15,458 nucleotides of DNA from Pseudomonadota bacterium (GCA_023417665.1 JAEZFA010000244.1:1-15458); one strand, 5' to 3'. Numbered from the stretch's first letter, positions 7,151-15,409 are shown. Numbers and translations: made by a program. The notes: generated from the letters alone by a model not told the origin.

Positions 7151-10100
7151 TTATGCCACCGGCCCGGCGATGGGCTCGATATTGACGAGGAACGCCTTGA
7201 ACTCGGGCGTCTGCGCATTGGCGTCACCGACATTCGGCGTCAGCACGTTGACCGGCTGCGCTTTCTTGGTTTCGCCGATAAAGCCGTAGTTAATCGGAAG
7301 ACCGACCTGATAGATGGTCTTGCCGTCAACCTTCATCGGCTTCATGCGCTTGGTGACAAGTGCCTTGCCTTTGACCTCGCCACGGTTGGACCACACGCGC
7401 ACCATCTGTCCGCGCTTGATTCCCTTCTCCGCTGCAAGCTCTTCCGAGATTTCCACGAAGAACTCAGGCTGGGTCACCGCATTGAGGTGATTGGTCTTCG
7501 TCCAGAAGTGGAAATGTTCGGTCAGGCGATAGGTGGTGGCGACATAGGGGAAATCCTTGGGATCGCCGAAGATTTCCATATCGCTCTTGAACACGCGCGC
7601 CGCCGGATTTCCCTTGATCTTGGGGAACAAGACGTTGGCAACGGGCGATTCAAACGGCTCGTAATGCGCCGGGAACGGTCCTTCCGCCATCATGGTACGC
7701 GCGAAAAGGCGGGAAACGCCTTCCGGGTTCATGATGAACGGCATGGTGCCGCGCTCGGGCGGAATGGTCGGAACGAAGTCCGGCACATCCGCGCCGCCCC
7801 AGCGTTTGCCGTCCCAGAACACATACTTCTTTTCTTCGCTCCACGGTTTGCCGTCGAGGTCGGCCGAAGCACGGTTGTAGAGAATGCGGCGGTTCGCAGG
7901 CCAGGCAAATCCCCAGGTGCCAAACACGCTCATGTTGGACGGGTCTTTGTTGTCGCGGCGTTGCGAAATGTTGCCGTTCGGTCCGTAAACGCCAGTGTAA
8001 ATCCACTGCGCGCCATCGGTCGAACCGTCGTCCCGCATTTCGCCGAAGCTCGCAAGCTGCGTGCCCGCAGCGCGCGTGACTTTGCCTTCGGCGTCCTTCA
8101 GATCGACGATTGCCTTGCCGTTGATTTCGCGCAGCAATTCGTCCGACGAAGGCTCGTGCGGATTCTTGTATGCCCAGTCGACCGCCATGATCGGCTCGGC
8201 ACCCTTGCCGCCTTCCTTCTCGTACAACGCCTTAATACGAAGGAAGAGATCGGCAACGATGTCGGCGTCCTTGCGCGACTCGCCGACCAGATCGGCTGCC
8301 GCCCACTTCCACTGAATGTTGCGGCTCGAATTGGTGAGCGAACCGTCTTCTTCGAGGAAGGACTGGCACGGCAGCATGATGACTTCGGTCTGGATGCTCG
8401 CGGTCTGTACGTTGTTGTACTCGCCGTGATTTTCCCAGAACCGGGCCGTGTCGGTTTCGATCGGATCGATGCTGACAAGCAACTTGAGCTTCGAGAGCGC
8501 CGCGATGTTCTTGCTCTTGTGCGAGACCGACATCAGCGGGTTGAAGCCCTGGCAAATGAAGACATTCACCTTGCCCTGATGCATCTCCTCGAACATGCGC
8601 AGCACGTCATAGGCGACGTTGACCTTCGGGAGCCAGCTATAGCCGAACTCGTTCTCCTTGGTCGCCTTCGCGCCGTACATCGACTTGAGCAGGCTGACAT
8701 AGAACTTGCGATAGTTCTGCCAGTAGCTGGTCTGGTTCGGCTGCAGCGGCTTGAACTGCCGCTTCGTCAGATGCGATTCCAGCGTCGGTTCGCTGTCGAT
8801 CGGCAGCGCCATATAGCCGGGCGTAGCCGCCGAAAGCAGACCGAAGTCGGTGATGCCCTGCACGTTGGAGTGACCGCGCAGCGCGTTGATACCGCCGCCG
8901 GGTACGCCGATGTTGCCGAGCAGAAGCTGCAGCATTGCCGCGGAGCGGATGTTCTGCGCACCGTGCGAATGTTGCGTCCAGCCAAGCGCGTACATGATCG
9001 TCATGGAACGATCACGCGTGCCCGTGGAAGCCGCCCATTCGGCGACCTTCAGGAACTTGTCCTTGGGCGCGCCGGTGATCCGCTCCACCATTTCCGGCGT
9101 GTACGGAGCGAAGTGCTTCTTCATCAGCTGATAGACGCAGCGCGGGTCCGACAGCGTCGGATCCTTCTTGGCGAAGCCGTCCGGGCCGATTTCGTATTCC
9201 CAGCTCGAGCGGTTATAGCTGCGCGATGTCTCGTTGTAGCCGGTGAACAGACCGTCGCTGAACCCGAAGTCCTCGCGGACGATGAAAGCAGCGTTGGTGT
9301 AGTTCGCGACATAATCCTTCTGGATCTTGTCGTTCGACAGCACGTAATTGATCATCCCCGAAAGGAAGGCGATGTCCGTGCCCGAGCGGATCGGCGAATA
9401 GTGGTCCGACACGGCGGCCGACCGCGTGAAGCGCGGATCGACGACCATGAACTTGGCGCCACGCTCGGCTTTCGCCTCGGTGACCCACTTGAATCCGCAC
9501 GGATGCGCTTCGGCGGCGTTGCCGCCCATGATCAGGATGACATCAGCGTTCTTGATGTCGGTCCAGGAGTTCGTCATGGCACCGCGACCGAAAGATGGGG
9601 CCAAACTGGCCACCGTCGGTCCGTGTCATATTCTAGCTTGCGTCTCGACTCCGAGCAGACCCAGTCCGCGCGTGGCTTTCCAGGTCAGCCAACCGGACTC
9701 GTTCGTGATGGAGCTGCCGGCGAGCCACATGGTGCTCGCGAGGCGATTGACCTTCACGCCGTCCTTGTTGGTCTCGACGAAGTTCGCGTCGCGATCGGCC
9801 TTGATGGCTTTCGCGATCTTGTCCATCGCGGCGTCCCAGGTGATCGGCTCGAACGTGTTCGCACCGGCCTTGCGCAGCATCGGCTGCGTCACGCGCTGCC
9901 TGGACTTCACATAGTCGATGGCGCCGGCGCCCTTCGGGCACAGCGTGCCGCGATTGACCGGGTTGTCCGAGTCACCCTCGATGTGGGTGATTTCCATCTT
10001 GTTGGTCTGCGGATTCTTCGCGGCGAACGCGAGCATCCCGCAGCACACGGCGCAATAAGGACACGTGGTCCGCGCTTCCTTGGTCATCGCCAGTTTGTAG

Positions 10101-10222
10101 GGGCGGATCGAAGCCGCATGCGCGACTTCCGCCTCACCAAAGCCGAGCGCGCCAAGCGTCGTCCCCGCGATGCCGGCACCGCCGACTCGCAAGAACTGTC
10201 GCCTAGACAGCTCCATATTCAT
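7151..10222 (-). CDS. fdnG: Formate dehydrogenase-N/O catalytic alpha subunit, selenoprotein (UGA = Sec199)
   Basis: The enzyme oxidises formate to CO2 in the periplasm at a bis-MGD molybdenum (or tungsten) site. The 1023-residue product (E. coli FdnG 1015) is interrupted by TGA at 9626-9628, which must be read as Sec199: flanks TQARI-U-HGPTVASLAPSFGRG align with E. coli Sec196, and the following histidine is conserved. Other features are a Tat signal SRRQFLRVGGAG (5-16) cleaved near AHA (34-36), and the [4Fe-4S] ligands C54, C57, C61 and C95. A SECIS hairpin follows the UGA directly. The start at 10222 is set by GGAGGG seven bases upstream; a second ATG lies six bases on. Automated calling would split this gene into 198- and ~820-residue parts. 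The stop is TAA. Confidence 0.97.
9586..9628 (-). promoter_or_regulatory. Bacterial SECIS element of fdnG, with the Sec UGA
   Basis: Starting at the UGA (9628-9626), an outer six-pair stem forms between GACCGA (9621-9616) and UCGGUC (9591-9586). An upper stem pairs GG (9614-9613) with CC (9598-9597) and GGCC (9611-9608) with GGCC (9602-9599) around the loop AGUUU. U9612 is bulged. Counting the U of UGA as 1, the bulged base is U17 and the loop holds G23 and U24, exactly the bases known to be needed for SelB binding in the E. coli element. The stem is inside the coding sequence, as is normal in bacteria. Confidence 0.92.
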
Positions 10223-10497
10223 TGTGGGTCCCTCCTAAGAACCTTAGCCCGCGCCGCGGGACACAACGCCTAACTTACACGCGTTCCAGACAAGCGTACT
10301 TTTGAGCTACTTCAGAGTCAAATAAGTGCCTGAAGATGAAGCACTATTTGTGCATTGCAAAAACCTTCTAAAGTGCGAGTGATTACAGCCGTCTAGGCCG
10401 AAATACGAAACTTCGTGGCGCGTGCGGCAAATTTGTTTGACCCCATACAATTGACGGAGCCCAAGGCGCCCGGCCACACTGCGACTCAGTGAGGGGA
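10223..10497. promoter_or_regulatory. Divergent control region between fdnG and the tlpA-like gene
   Basis: This 275-base stretch has no convincing gene. It must hold the fdnG promoter (minus strand) and the promoter of the plus-strand genes. It contains the fdnG ribosome binding site (GGAGGG), a FixK/FNR-like box near 10437, a weaker TTGAGCTACTTCAG at 10304-10317, and a short inverted repeat GCAC-TATTT-GTGC near 10340-10352. No clear -10/-35 pair is visible for either direction, which fits activator-dependent promoters. Local base composition is more AT-rich than the genes around it. Confidence 0.6.
10437..10450. promoter_or_regulatory. Candidate FixK/FNR-type binding site
   Basis: TTGACCCCATACAA fits the TTG-N8-CAA frame of the family consensus TTGAT-N4-ATCAA, with the left half well matched and the right half weaker. 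Class II activators bind about 41.5 bases upstream of a transcription start; the plus-strand start would then fall near 10485, just before the tlpA-like gene, and the minus-strand start near 10402, giving fdnG a long leader. A FixK-type protein with the Fnr-like recognition helix is encoded at 14625-15323. This is a match by eye, and chance occurrence is possible. Confidence 0.35.
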
Positions 10498-11114
10498 ATG
10501 TTCGCTCCCGTGTATCGGGGCACATGCGCGACGGCAGGGTCCGCGGACCGATCCGGTCATGCGGCCGCCATTCATTTCCGACGTTTCGGACGGGCGCTCG
10601 CCGCACTCTTTATATATATACTCGTTATCCATGCGACGGCGGCCTTCGCGACCCCGTCCGCGGGCCTGCGTCCGGCAACCGAACCCGCGGGACCTCTCTT
10701 CACGCTCGACGAATATCGGGGCGGCTCCCCGCTCGCGCTCTCGGCCCAGCGCGGCAAGATCGTCCTGCTCCATTTCTTTGCGACCTATTGCGAGCCCTGC
10801 CGCCCGAGATGGCCTCGCTCAATCGCTTCGTCAAAGCCAATGCAGACAAGCCCTTTGCGGTGTTCGCCGTCGATGTCGGCGAGATCGATTTGCGGGTTCG
10901 CGCCTTCTTTGAGAAGGAGCCGGTCGATTTTCCGATCGTGCTCGATCGCGACCGCAAAGTTGCGAAAGCATGGGGCGTCTATGCGCTGCCTACCACCATC
11001 GTTCTGAACGAGCGGCTCGAGCCGGAACTGATCGTCGAACGCGATCTCGACTGGAGCCGTCCCGACGTATTGCAAAAACTTGAAACGCTGCTGCATCCGC
11101 GCGTGAGCCGATGA
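10498..11114 (+). pseudogene. TlpA/ResA-like periplasmic thioredoxin, frameshifted after the CEPC active site
   Basis: The N-terminal part is read in one frame: a basic segment RRFGR, a hydrophobic Sec-type signal (ALAALFIYILVIHATAAFA), then TLDEYRGGSPLALSAQRGK and the active site FFATYCEPCR. At about 10800-10806 the homologous sequence moves to the other frame and continues PEMASLNRFVKANADKPFAV, with the thioredoxin-fold ALPTTIVLNE (cis-Pro loop), to TGA at 11112-11114. Adding one base after the CGC codon would restore a protein of about 205 residues. No slippery heptamer is present, so this is a real mutation or a sequencing error. The start is uncertain: ATG 10498 or GTG 10489. The stop overlaps an ATG in the frame of the next gene, so these were evolved as an operon. 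Confidence 0.75.
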
Positions 11115-11140
11115 AACCCGAGACAAGGGAGGAGAAGACC

Positions 11141-12232
11141 ATGGACAGACGTGATTTCCTGAAAGGTACCGCCGCCGTATCGCTCGCAGCTGGATTGCCA
11201 TCGGCTGCATGGGCGTCGAACTACAACCCGACGCCCGGCAAATGGCAGACATTCGACGTCGTGACGCGTGTCGAGATCGCCAAACCCGGCAAGGGCATGC
11301 AAGCCTGGGTGCCGTTACCATCGATCAACAACCCGGAATGGTTCCGCGTCATCAACAATACGTGGACGACCAACGGAAAGTGGGCGAAGCGCACAGACCC
11401 GAAATACCGCGCCGATATGGTGCACGTTGCATGGTCGGACAATCTGGCGAAACCCTATGTCGAAGTGACCAGCCGCGTTGCCATGGTCGATCGCAAAATC
11501 GACCCTACGCAGAAGCGAGCCGCCGCTCCCATCACGGCCAACGAGCGCAAGCTCTACCTGACGGGCACCGACCTCATTCCGGTTACCGGAATCGTCAAGG
11601 AAACCGCCGACAAGATCACACGGGACGCGAAAACCGATCTCGAGAAAGTCCAGCTGATCTATAACTGGGTCGTCGAGAACAGCGCGCGCAATCCGAAAAC
11701 GCGCGGCTGCGGCATCGGTGACATCGCTTCGATGCTAAAATCGGGCGACCTCACCGGAAAATGTGCTGATCTGAACGCGCTTTTCGTCGGCCTCGCGCGC
11801 GCAGCCGGTGTTCCGGCGCGCGACGTCTATGGTCTGCGCGTTGCGCCGTCCAAGTTCGGCTACAAGAGTCTCGGAGCCGGTTCGACAAACGTCACGCGCG
11901 CACAACATTGCCGCGCAGAAGCCTACATCGCCAATGTCGGCTGGATCCCGGTCGATCCGGCGGACGTGCGCAAGGTCGTGCTCGAAGAACCGCCGGGAAA
12001 TCTGGCGCTCAACGACCAGAAGGTCGTGGATGCGCGCAAGGCGCTGCTCGGCTCATGGGAAGGCAACTGGCTTGCCTATAACTTTGCCCATGACGTGCAA
12101 CTTCCCGGCACGAAACAGCCGAAGCTCGGCTTTCTCATGTATCCGCAGGCACAGGTCGCTTCCCTGCTGCTCGACTGCCTCGATCCGGACAGCATGAAAT
12201 ACACGATCACCGCAAAGCCGGTTCTGGCCTAG
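11141..12232 (+). CDS. Tat-exported transglutaminase-like cysteine protein
   Basis: A 363-residue protein with a twin-arginine signal DRRDFLKGTAAVSLAAGLPS and likely cleavage after AWA (residue 25), so it acts folded in the periplasm. The transglutaminase-like core shows the catalytic triad Cys208 (TGKCADLNALFVGLARAAGV), His256 (RAQHCRAEAYI) and Asp272 (WIPVDPADV). Members of this superfamily are proteases, amidases or cross-linking enzymes; the substrate here is unknown. ATG 11141 is chosen because GGGAGGAG stands just upstream. An ATG at 11111 in the same frame overlaps the tlpA-like stop (ATGA) and cannot be excluded. It ends in TAG, followed by an intrinsic terminator. Confidence 0.87.
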   Translation: MDRRDFLKGTAAVSLAAGLPSAAWASNYNPTPGKWQTFDVVTRVEIAKPGKGMQAWVPLPSINNPEWFRVINNTWTTNGKWAKRTDPKYRADMVHVAWSDNLAKPYVEVTSRVAMVDRKIDPTQKRAAAPITANERKLYLTGTDLIPVTGIVKETADKITRDAKTDLEKVQLIYNWVVENSARNPKTRGCGIGDIASMLKSGDLTGKCADLNALFVGLARAAGVPARDVYGLRVAPSKFGYKSLGAGSTNVTRAQHCRAEAYIANVGWIPVDPADVRKVVLEEPPGNLALNDQKVVDARKALLGSWEGNWLAYNFAHDVQLPGTKQPKLGFLMYPQAQVASLLLDCLDPDSMKYTITAKPVLA

Positions 12233-12255
12233 CTGGTCGCACAAAGCCGTATTTC

Positions 12256-12284
12256 GGGCGCCGGCGACGGCGTCCCATTTTTTT
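12256..12284 (+). terminator. Intrinsic terminator after the transglutaminase-like gene
   Basis: GGGCGCCG pairs with CGGCG-T-CCC around a GCGA loop (eight pairs, one bulged T), followed by a run of seven T at 12278-12284. It lies 24 bases after the transglutaminase-like stop and only 17 bases before the TusA-like start, so it should separate the two transcripts. Confidence 0.78.
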
Positions 12285-12300
12285 GCTGTATAGTGGCGGG

Positions 12301-12528
12301 ATGACCGAAACCGTTCTGGACCTGCGCGGCATCCGTTGTCCGCAAGTCGTGCTCGAAGCGAAAAAGACACTTCGTACCCTGCCCGCCGGCGGTGTGCTCG
12401 TGCTCGAATGCACCGATCCGCTTGCGGTGATCGACGTCCCGCATTTCGCGCGTCAGACCGGCAATACCTTGTTGTCGGAGGAGAAGCTGGACGCGCTGCT
12501 CGTGTTTCGCATCCGCAAGAGCGGATAA
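12301..12528 (+). CDS. TusA-family sulfur carrier-like protein (SirA/YeeD-like)
   Basis: A 75-residue protein starting MTETVLDLRGIRCPQVVLEAK. It has the TusA fold pattern: a short first strand with DLRGIRCP, a helix VLEAKKTLRTL, GGVLVLECTDPLAVIDVPHFARQTG, then a terminal strand. Cys13 is the expected persulfide site, but the usual CPxP motif reads CPQV, lacking the second proline. TusA proteins pass sulfane sulfur, for example to tRNA thiolation and molybdenum cofactor synthesis. Context next to formate dehydrogenase makes a Moco or FdhD-related role possible, but that is inference. The ribosome binding site is weak; TATAGT at 12289-12294 is close to a -10 box, so a near-leaderless transcript is possible. 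A TTG at 12283 would add six residues. Confidence 0.82.
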   Translation: MTETVLDLRGIRCPQVVLEAKKTLRTLPAGGVLVLECTDPLAVIDVPHFARQTGNTLLSEEKLDALLVFRIRKSG

Positions 12529-12536
12529 CCTTCCGC

Positions 12537-13901
12537 TCAAACCGCGGGCGAATGACGGCCCGGCTTCGTTTCCAGATAGCGATCGAAAACGCTCGCGATA
12601 ATTCTCGCAAACGGCCTGCCTTTGGCGGTCACTTCAATCCGCCGCACGGACCGGCGAACCATGCCTTGCGCCGCCAGCAGATCGAGCCGCGCCAGTTCTC
12701 TCGAGAAAATCGCCGGCAGGCGATGCTTTGCAATCAGATCGTCGATATCGACCCAGAAATCGCACATCAGGCGTTCGATGATGTCGGCACGCAAGGCATC
12801 ATCGGCCGAAAGTGCCGCACCACGAACAGTGGCGAGCCTTCCGGCGCGAACCTGTGCGGCATAGGCCGCGGTCGCCGGATGATTTTGCGTATAGCCTTGG
12901 GGAAAGCGGCTGATCGCCGTCGTGCCGAGGCCAATCAGAACGGGGCAGTCGTCGTCGGTATAACCTTGGAAGTTTCTGTGCAGACTGCCGCGCCGGGCCG
13001 CAATCGCGAGTTTATCGTCCGGCAGGACGTAATGGTCGATGCCTACCGGAACGTATTGCATCGCGCTCCATGCCTCATGCGCCGCCATCGCCTGACGATA
13101 ACGCTCCGCCGCATCGGGCAGCGTGCGGGCATCGATCAGCCTTTGCTGCTTCTTGAACCAGGGCACATGGGCATAGCCGAAGATCGCGACGCGTTGCGGC
13201 TTCATCGCGGCGGCCAATGCTGCGCTCTGCCGGACATGCTCCACCGTCTGCAGCGGCAAGCCGTACATCAGGTCAAACCCGATATTCGCGATTCCTGCTT
13301 TCCGCAGATTTGCAACGGCTGCCTCCACCATTTCCGGTGGCTGCAGCCGCCCGATCGCGCGTTGCACGCTCGCATCGAACTCCTGAACGCCGAGATTGGC
13401 CCGATTGACGCCGATCTCGCGCAGCGTTTCGATCAAACCTTCCTCGAGCCGCCGCGGATCAAGCTCGATTGCGTGCTCGGCAAGCGCGGACAGATCGAAC
13501 CTCGCACGCAATACTTCAACGACGCGCATTATTCCGGCAGCGCCCAGAATGGACGGCGTGCCGCCGCCCCAATGCAGGCGCTTCACTTTCTTTGCCGGGG
13601 AGAGCCTGGAAACCAGCGCTATCTCGGCGATCAGATCGTCGAGATAGCGCTCGACCGGCTCGCGCCGCCGCGTCGCCTGCGTGTTGCATCCGCAATAGTG
13701 GCAAAGCTCGACGCAAAACGGCACATGGATATAGAGCGACAAAGCGGTGTCGGCCGAAAGCGACGCGAGCCAGCCTGCATGCACATTCTGCGTAACAGCG
13801 TCGGTAAAATTCGGCGCGGTCGGATAGGATGTGTAGCGCGGCACCGACTGACCGTCCGCGTTCGACGGTCCGTCTGCGGCAGGCTTGTTTACTTGCCCCA
13901 C
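12537..13901 (-). CDS. hemN: HemN, oxygen-independent coproporphyrinogen III oxidase (radical SAM)
   Basis: HemN performs the two oxidative decarboxylations of coproporphyrinogen III to protoporphyrinogen IX without O2, in the cytoplasm. The 454-residue product has PRYTSYPTAPNF (21-32), the radical-SAM cysteines C63, C67, C70 plus C72 in HVPFCVELCHYCGCNT, GGGTP, and QEFDASVQRAIGR and YGLPLQT further on. A GTG at 13901 is the best start: the frame continues upstream only as a shadow of the CBS gene, and no ATG precedes PRYTSY. The start is eleven bases after the CBS-BON stop, though its ribosome binding site is weak. It converges with the TusA-like gene, with eight bases between stops and no visible terminator. 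Confidence 0.93.
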   Translation of the reverse strand: MGQVNKPAADGPSNADGQSVPRYTSYPTAPNFTDAVTQNVHAGWLASLSADTALSLYIHVPFCVELCHYCGCNTQATRRREPVERYLDDLIAEIALVSRLSPAKKVKRLHWGGGTPSILGAAGIMRVVEVLRARFDLSALAEHAIELDPRRLEEGLIETLREIGVNRANLGVQEFDASVQRAIGRLQPPEMVEAAVANLRKAGIANIGFDLMYGLPLQTVEHVRQSAALAAAMKPQRVAIFGYAHVPWFKKQQRLIDARTLPDAAERYRQAMAAHEAWSAMQYVPVGIDHYVLPDDKLAIAARRGSLHRNFQGYTDDDCPVLIGLGTTAISRFPQGYTQNHPATAAYAAQVRAGRLATVRGAALSADDALRADIIERLMCDFWVDIDDLIAKHRLPAIFSRELARLDLLAAQGMVRRSVRRIEVTAKGRPFARIIASVFDRYLETKPGRHSPAV

Positions 13902-13912
13902 CGCAGCACCGA

Positions 13913-14599
13913 TCAGATCCAGGCGGGCATGGGCTCGAGAACGAGGTTGTCGTTCACCGCCTTGACCCCGGCGATGTTCTCGATTGCCACCACGATAGCC
14001 TTGCGCTCCGCTTCGGAATTCACGAGGCCCCAGACATGCACCGTGCCTTGCCCGACCGTGATGTTGATCAGGTTCGCATTGGCCCATTCTTCGCCGGCAA
14101 GCCGTTTCATCGCCTTTTCGCGGATCTGCTCGTCCTTCAGGTCTTCATGGAATTTCTGCGGCGCGGTCGCGATCGCCTGCACCAGATTCGCGCGGGTCAC
14201 GATCCCGACGAGTTTTCCGTTCTCGCAGACCGGAACCCGCTTGATGCGATGCCGCTCGAAGAGTTCGGCAATTTTCGCAAGCGGCGTCTCGGGATCGACG
14301 CTGACCACGTCGCGTGTCATCAGATCCTTGACCAGCCTTGCATGCGAACGGGCATATTCTTCCGCAAGCAGATCCTTGCTCGTGAAGAGAGAAAGCCACC
14401 AGGAACGGCGCTTCTGCGTTCCGATTTCAGCGCGCCTGACAAGGTCGCCTTCGCTGACAACGCCGATGATCGCGCCCGCGCCGTCGACGATCGGCAGTGC
14501 GCTGATGTGATTTTCAGTGAGAATGTTTGCAACGTCGCGGACGGTCATGTCCGCACGGCCGGTTTTCACCGGCGCTACCATCACATGTTTCGCTTTCAT
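13913..14599 (-). CDS. CBS-CBS-BON domain protein
   Basis: A 228-residue soluble protein with two CBS repeats (about 7-57, HISALPIVDGAGAIIGVVSEGDLV; and 92-142, RIKRVPVCENGKLVGIVTRANLV) and a C-terminal BON domain (about 155-222, INITVGQGTVHVWGLVNSEAER, then VKAVNDNL). CBS pairs bind adenine nucleotides such as AMP, ATP or SAM; BON domains are thought to bind membranes or lipids. The target is unknown. ATG 14599 is preferred because GGAGG stands eight bases upstream; another ATG 18 bases earlier has no such site. It sits 25 bases after the FixK-like stop and 11 bases before hemN, so it is likely co-transcribed under low oxygen. Confidence 0.9.
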   Translation of the reverse strand: MKAKHVMVAPVKTGRADMTVRDVANILTENHISALPIVDGAGAIIGVVSEGDLVRRAEIGTQKRRSWWLSLFTSKDLLAEEYARSHARLVKDLMTRDVVSVDPETPLAKIAELFERHRIKRVPVCENGKLVGIVTRANLVQAIATAPQKFHEDLKDEQIREKAMKRLAGEEWANANLINITVGQGTVHVWGLVNSEAERKAIVVAIENIAGVKAVNDNLVLEPMPAWI

Positions 14600-14624
14600 G
14601 TCACTTTCCTCCGTCATTCGACGA

Positions 14625-15323
14625 CTAACCGACGCTGCGCAGTGCTGCGTGATTCTTCATCCGCACCCGCCGCGCGTTGACAAGCTCGATCACGCCCTTG
14701 CGCTCCATGCCGGAAACGGACCGGGACACGGTCTCGATGGTCAGGCCCAGATAGTCCGCGATGTCCTGACGCGACATCGGCAGCTCGAATTCGGCAGGGT
14801 TCGGCGAGCGGCGGGACATCTCGACCAGAAAATTCGAGACGCGCTCGCGCGCGCTCGTGCGGCCGAGCAGCACCATCTGGTCGTGAACGTGGTCGAGTTC
14901 GCGCGCCGTGATCTGCCAAAGCTCTCTGGCGACTGCGGCATCCGTCTGCGCAAGCGCGACCAGCGTGCTGCGCTTCATCGCGATCAGGACCACGTCGCAG
15001 ATCGCTTCCGCCGACAGGCGGTGCTTGCCGCTCGATTCCAGACCGAAAATATCGCCGGGCAGATAGAACGCGCCGATCTGGCGGCGCCCGTCGTCGAGCA
15101 GCTTGCAGGTGCGGACCGCGCCGCTCACCAGCCTGTAGACATATTCGGAAGGCTCGGCCTCGCCGTAAATTTCCTCGTTGCGCGCGTAAGGGGTCTTGAT
15201 GCCCATCAGGCCCAGCGAGCCATGGAAACTGCGCTCCTCGGGGCAGGCATTGCGCCTGGCCGTCACTTGCCGCGCGGCACTTTCATAGTCCATGGGCGAA
15301 GCGGCTTGGACCTGCGCGAACAT
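14625..15323 (-). CDS. FixK-type Crp/Fnr family transcription regulator
   Basis: A 232-residue regulator: cNMP-like beta barrel (about 35-125), dimer helix (126-155), and a winged helix-turn-helix (LPMSRQDIADYLGLTIETVSRSVSGMERKGVIEL, shown by its segments at 181-214). The recognition helix IETVSRSV carries the E-x-x-S-R pattern of FNR/FixK, predicting TTGAT-N4-ATCAA-type sites. Only three cysteines (C27, C73, C109) occur and they do not form the N-terminal FNR [4Fe-4S] set, so it is FixK-like and does not sense O2 directly by a cluster. ATG 15323 is chosen because AGGAG lies six bases upstream; an ATG 27 bases earlier has no such site. A FixJ-like box upstream suggests control by FixLJ. Confidence 0.9.
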   Translation of the reverse strand: MFAQVQAASPMDYESAARQVTARRNACPEERSFHGSLGLMGIKTPYARNEEIYGEAEPSEYVYRLVSGAVRTCKLLDDGRRQIGAFYLPGDIFGLESSGKHRLSAEAICDVVLIAMKRSTLVALAQTDAAVARELWQITARELDHVHDQMVLLGRTSARERVSNFLVEMSRRSPNPAEFELPMSRQDIADYLGLTIETVSRSVSGMERKGVIELVNARRVRMKNHAALRSVG

Positions 15324-15390
15324 CGGATGCTCCTGTTTCTCGTGAGCCATCGATACGCGCGAAGCAGAAGGCGAAAAATTCCGGCCGATA

Positions 15391-15409
15391 CCCTAAGGGA
15401 AACTACCTA
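15391..15409 (-). promoter_or_regulatory. FixJ-like binding site upstream of the FixK-type gene
   Basis: On the minus strand this reads TAGGTAGTTTCCCTTAGGG, close to the class of FixJ sites I recall with a core like TAMGTAGTTTCCC. It is 68 bases before the ATG at 15323. FixJ sites on the S. meliloti fixK promoter are reported around -69 to -44; that geometry puts the start of transcription near 15345, between this box and the ATG, with a poor -10 (TATCGA at 15355-15350). The consensus and geometry are from memory. Confidence 0.6.

Noticed and set aside
9626..9628. Reading the fdnG TGA as a nonsense mutation
   Set aside because: Sec position matches the family, homology continues in frame after it, a SECIS hairpin follows, and selA, selB and selC are present.
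7487..10273. A 928-codon open frame on the plus strand opposite fdnG
   Set aside because: It is antisense to a well-supported enzyme gene; high GC makes such long mirror frames common. No recognisable domain.
10606..10623. TTTATATATATAC tract as a promoter
   Set aside because: It encodes part of the hydrophobic signal peptide (FIYIL) and no -35 partner is seen at a fitting distance.
10800..10806. Programmed -1 frameshifting in the TlpA-like gene
   Set aside because: No X-XXY-YYZ slippery heptamer in the right frame and no clear downstream stimulator; a lost base is simpler.
12336..14510. A 724-codon plus-strand frame overlapping tusA-like, hemN and CBS-BON
   Set aside because: Out of frame with the TusA-like gene and antisense to hemN and the CBS-BON gene, which carry clear motifs.
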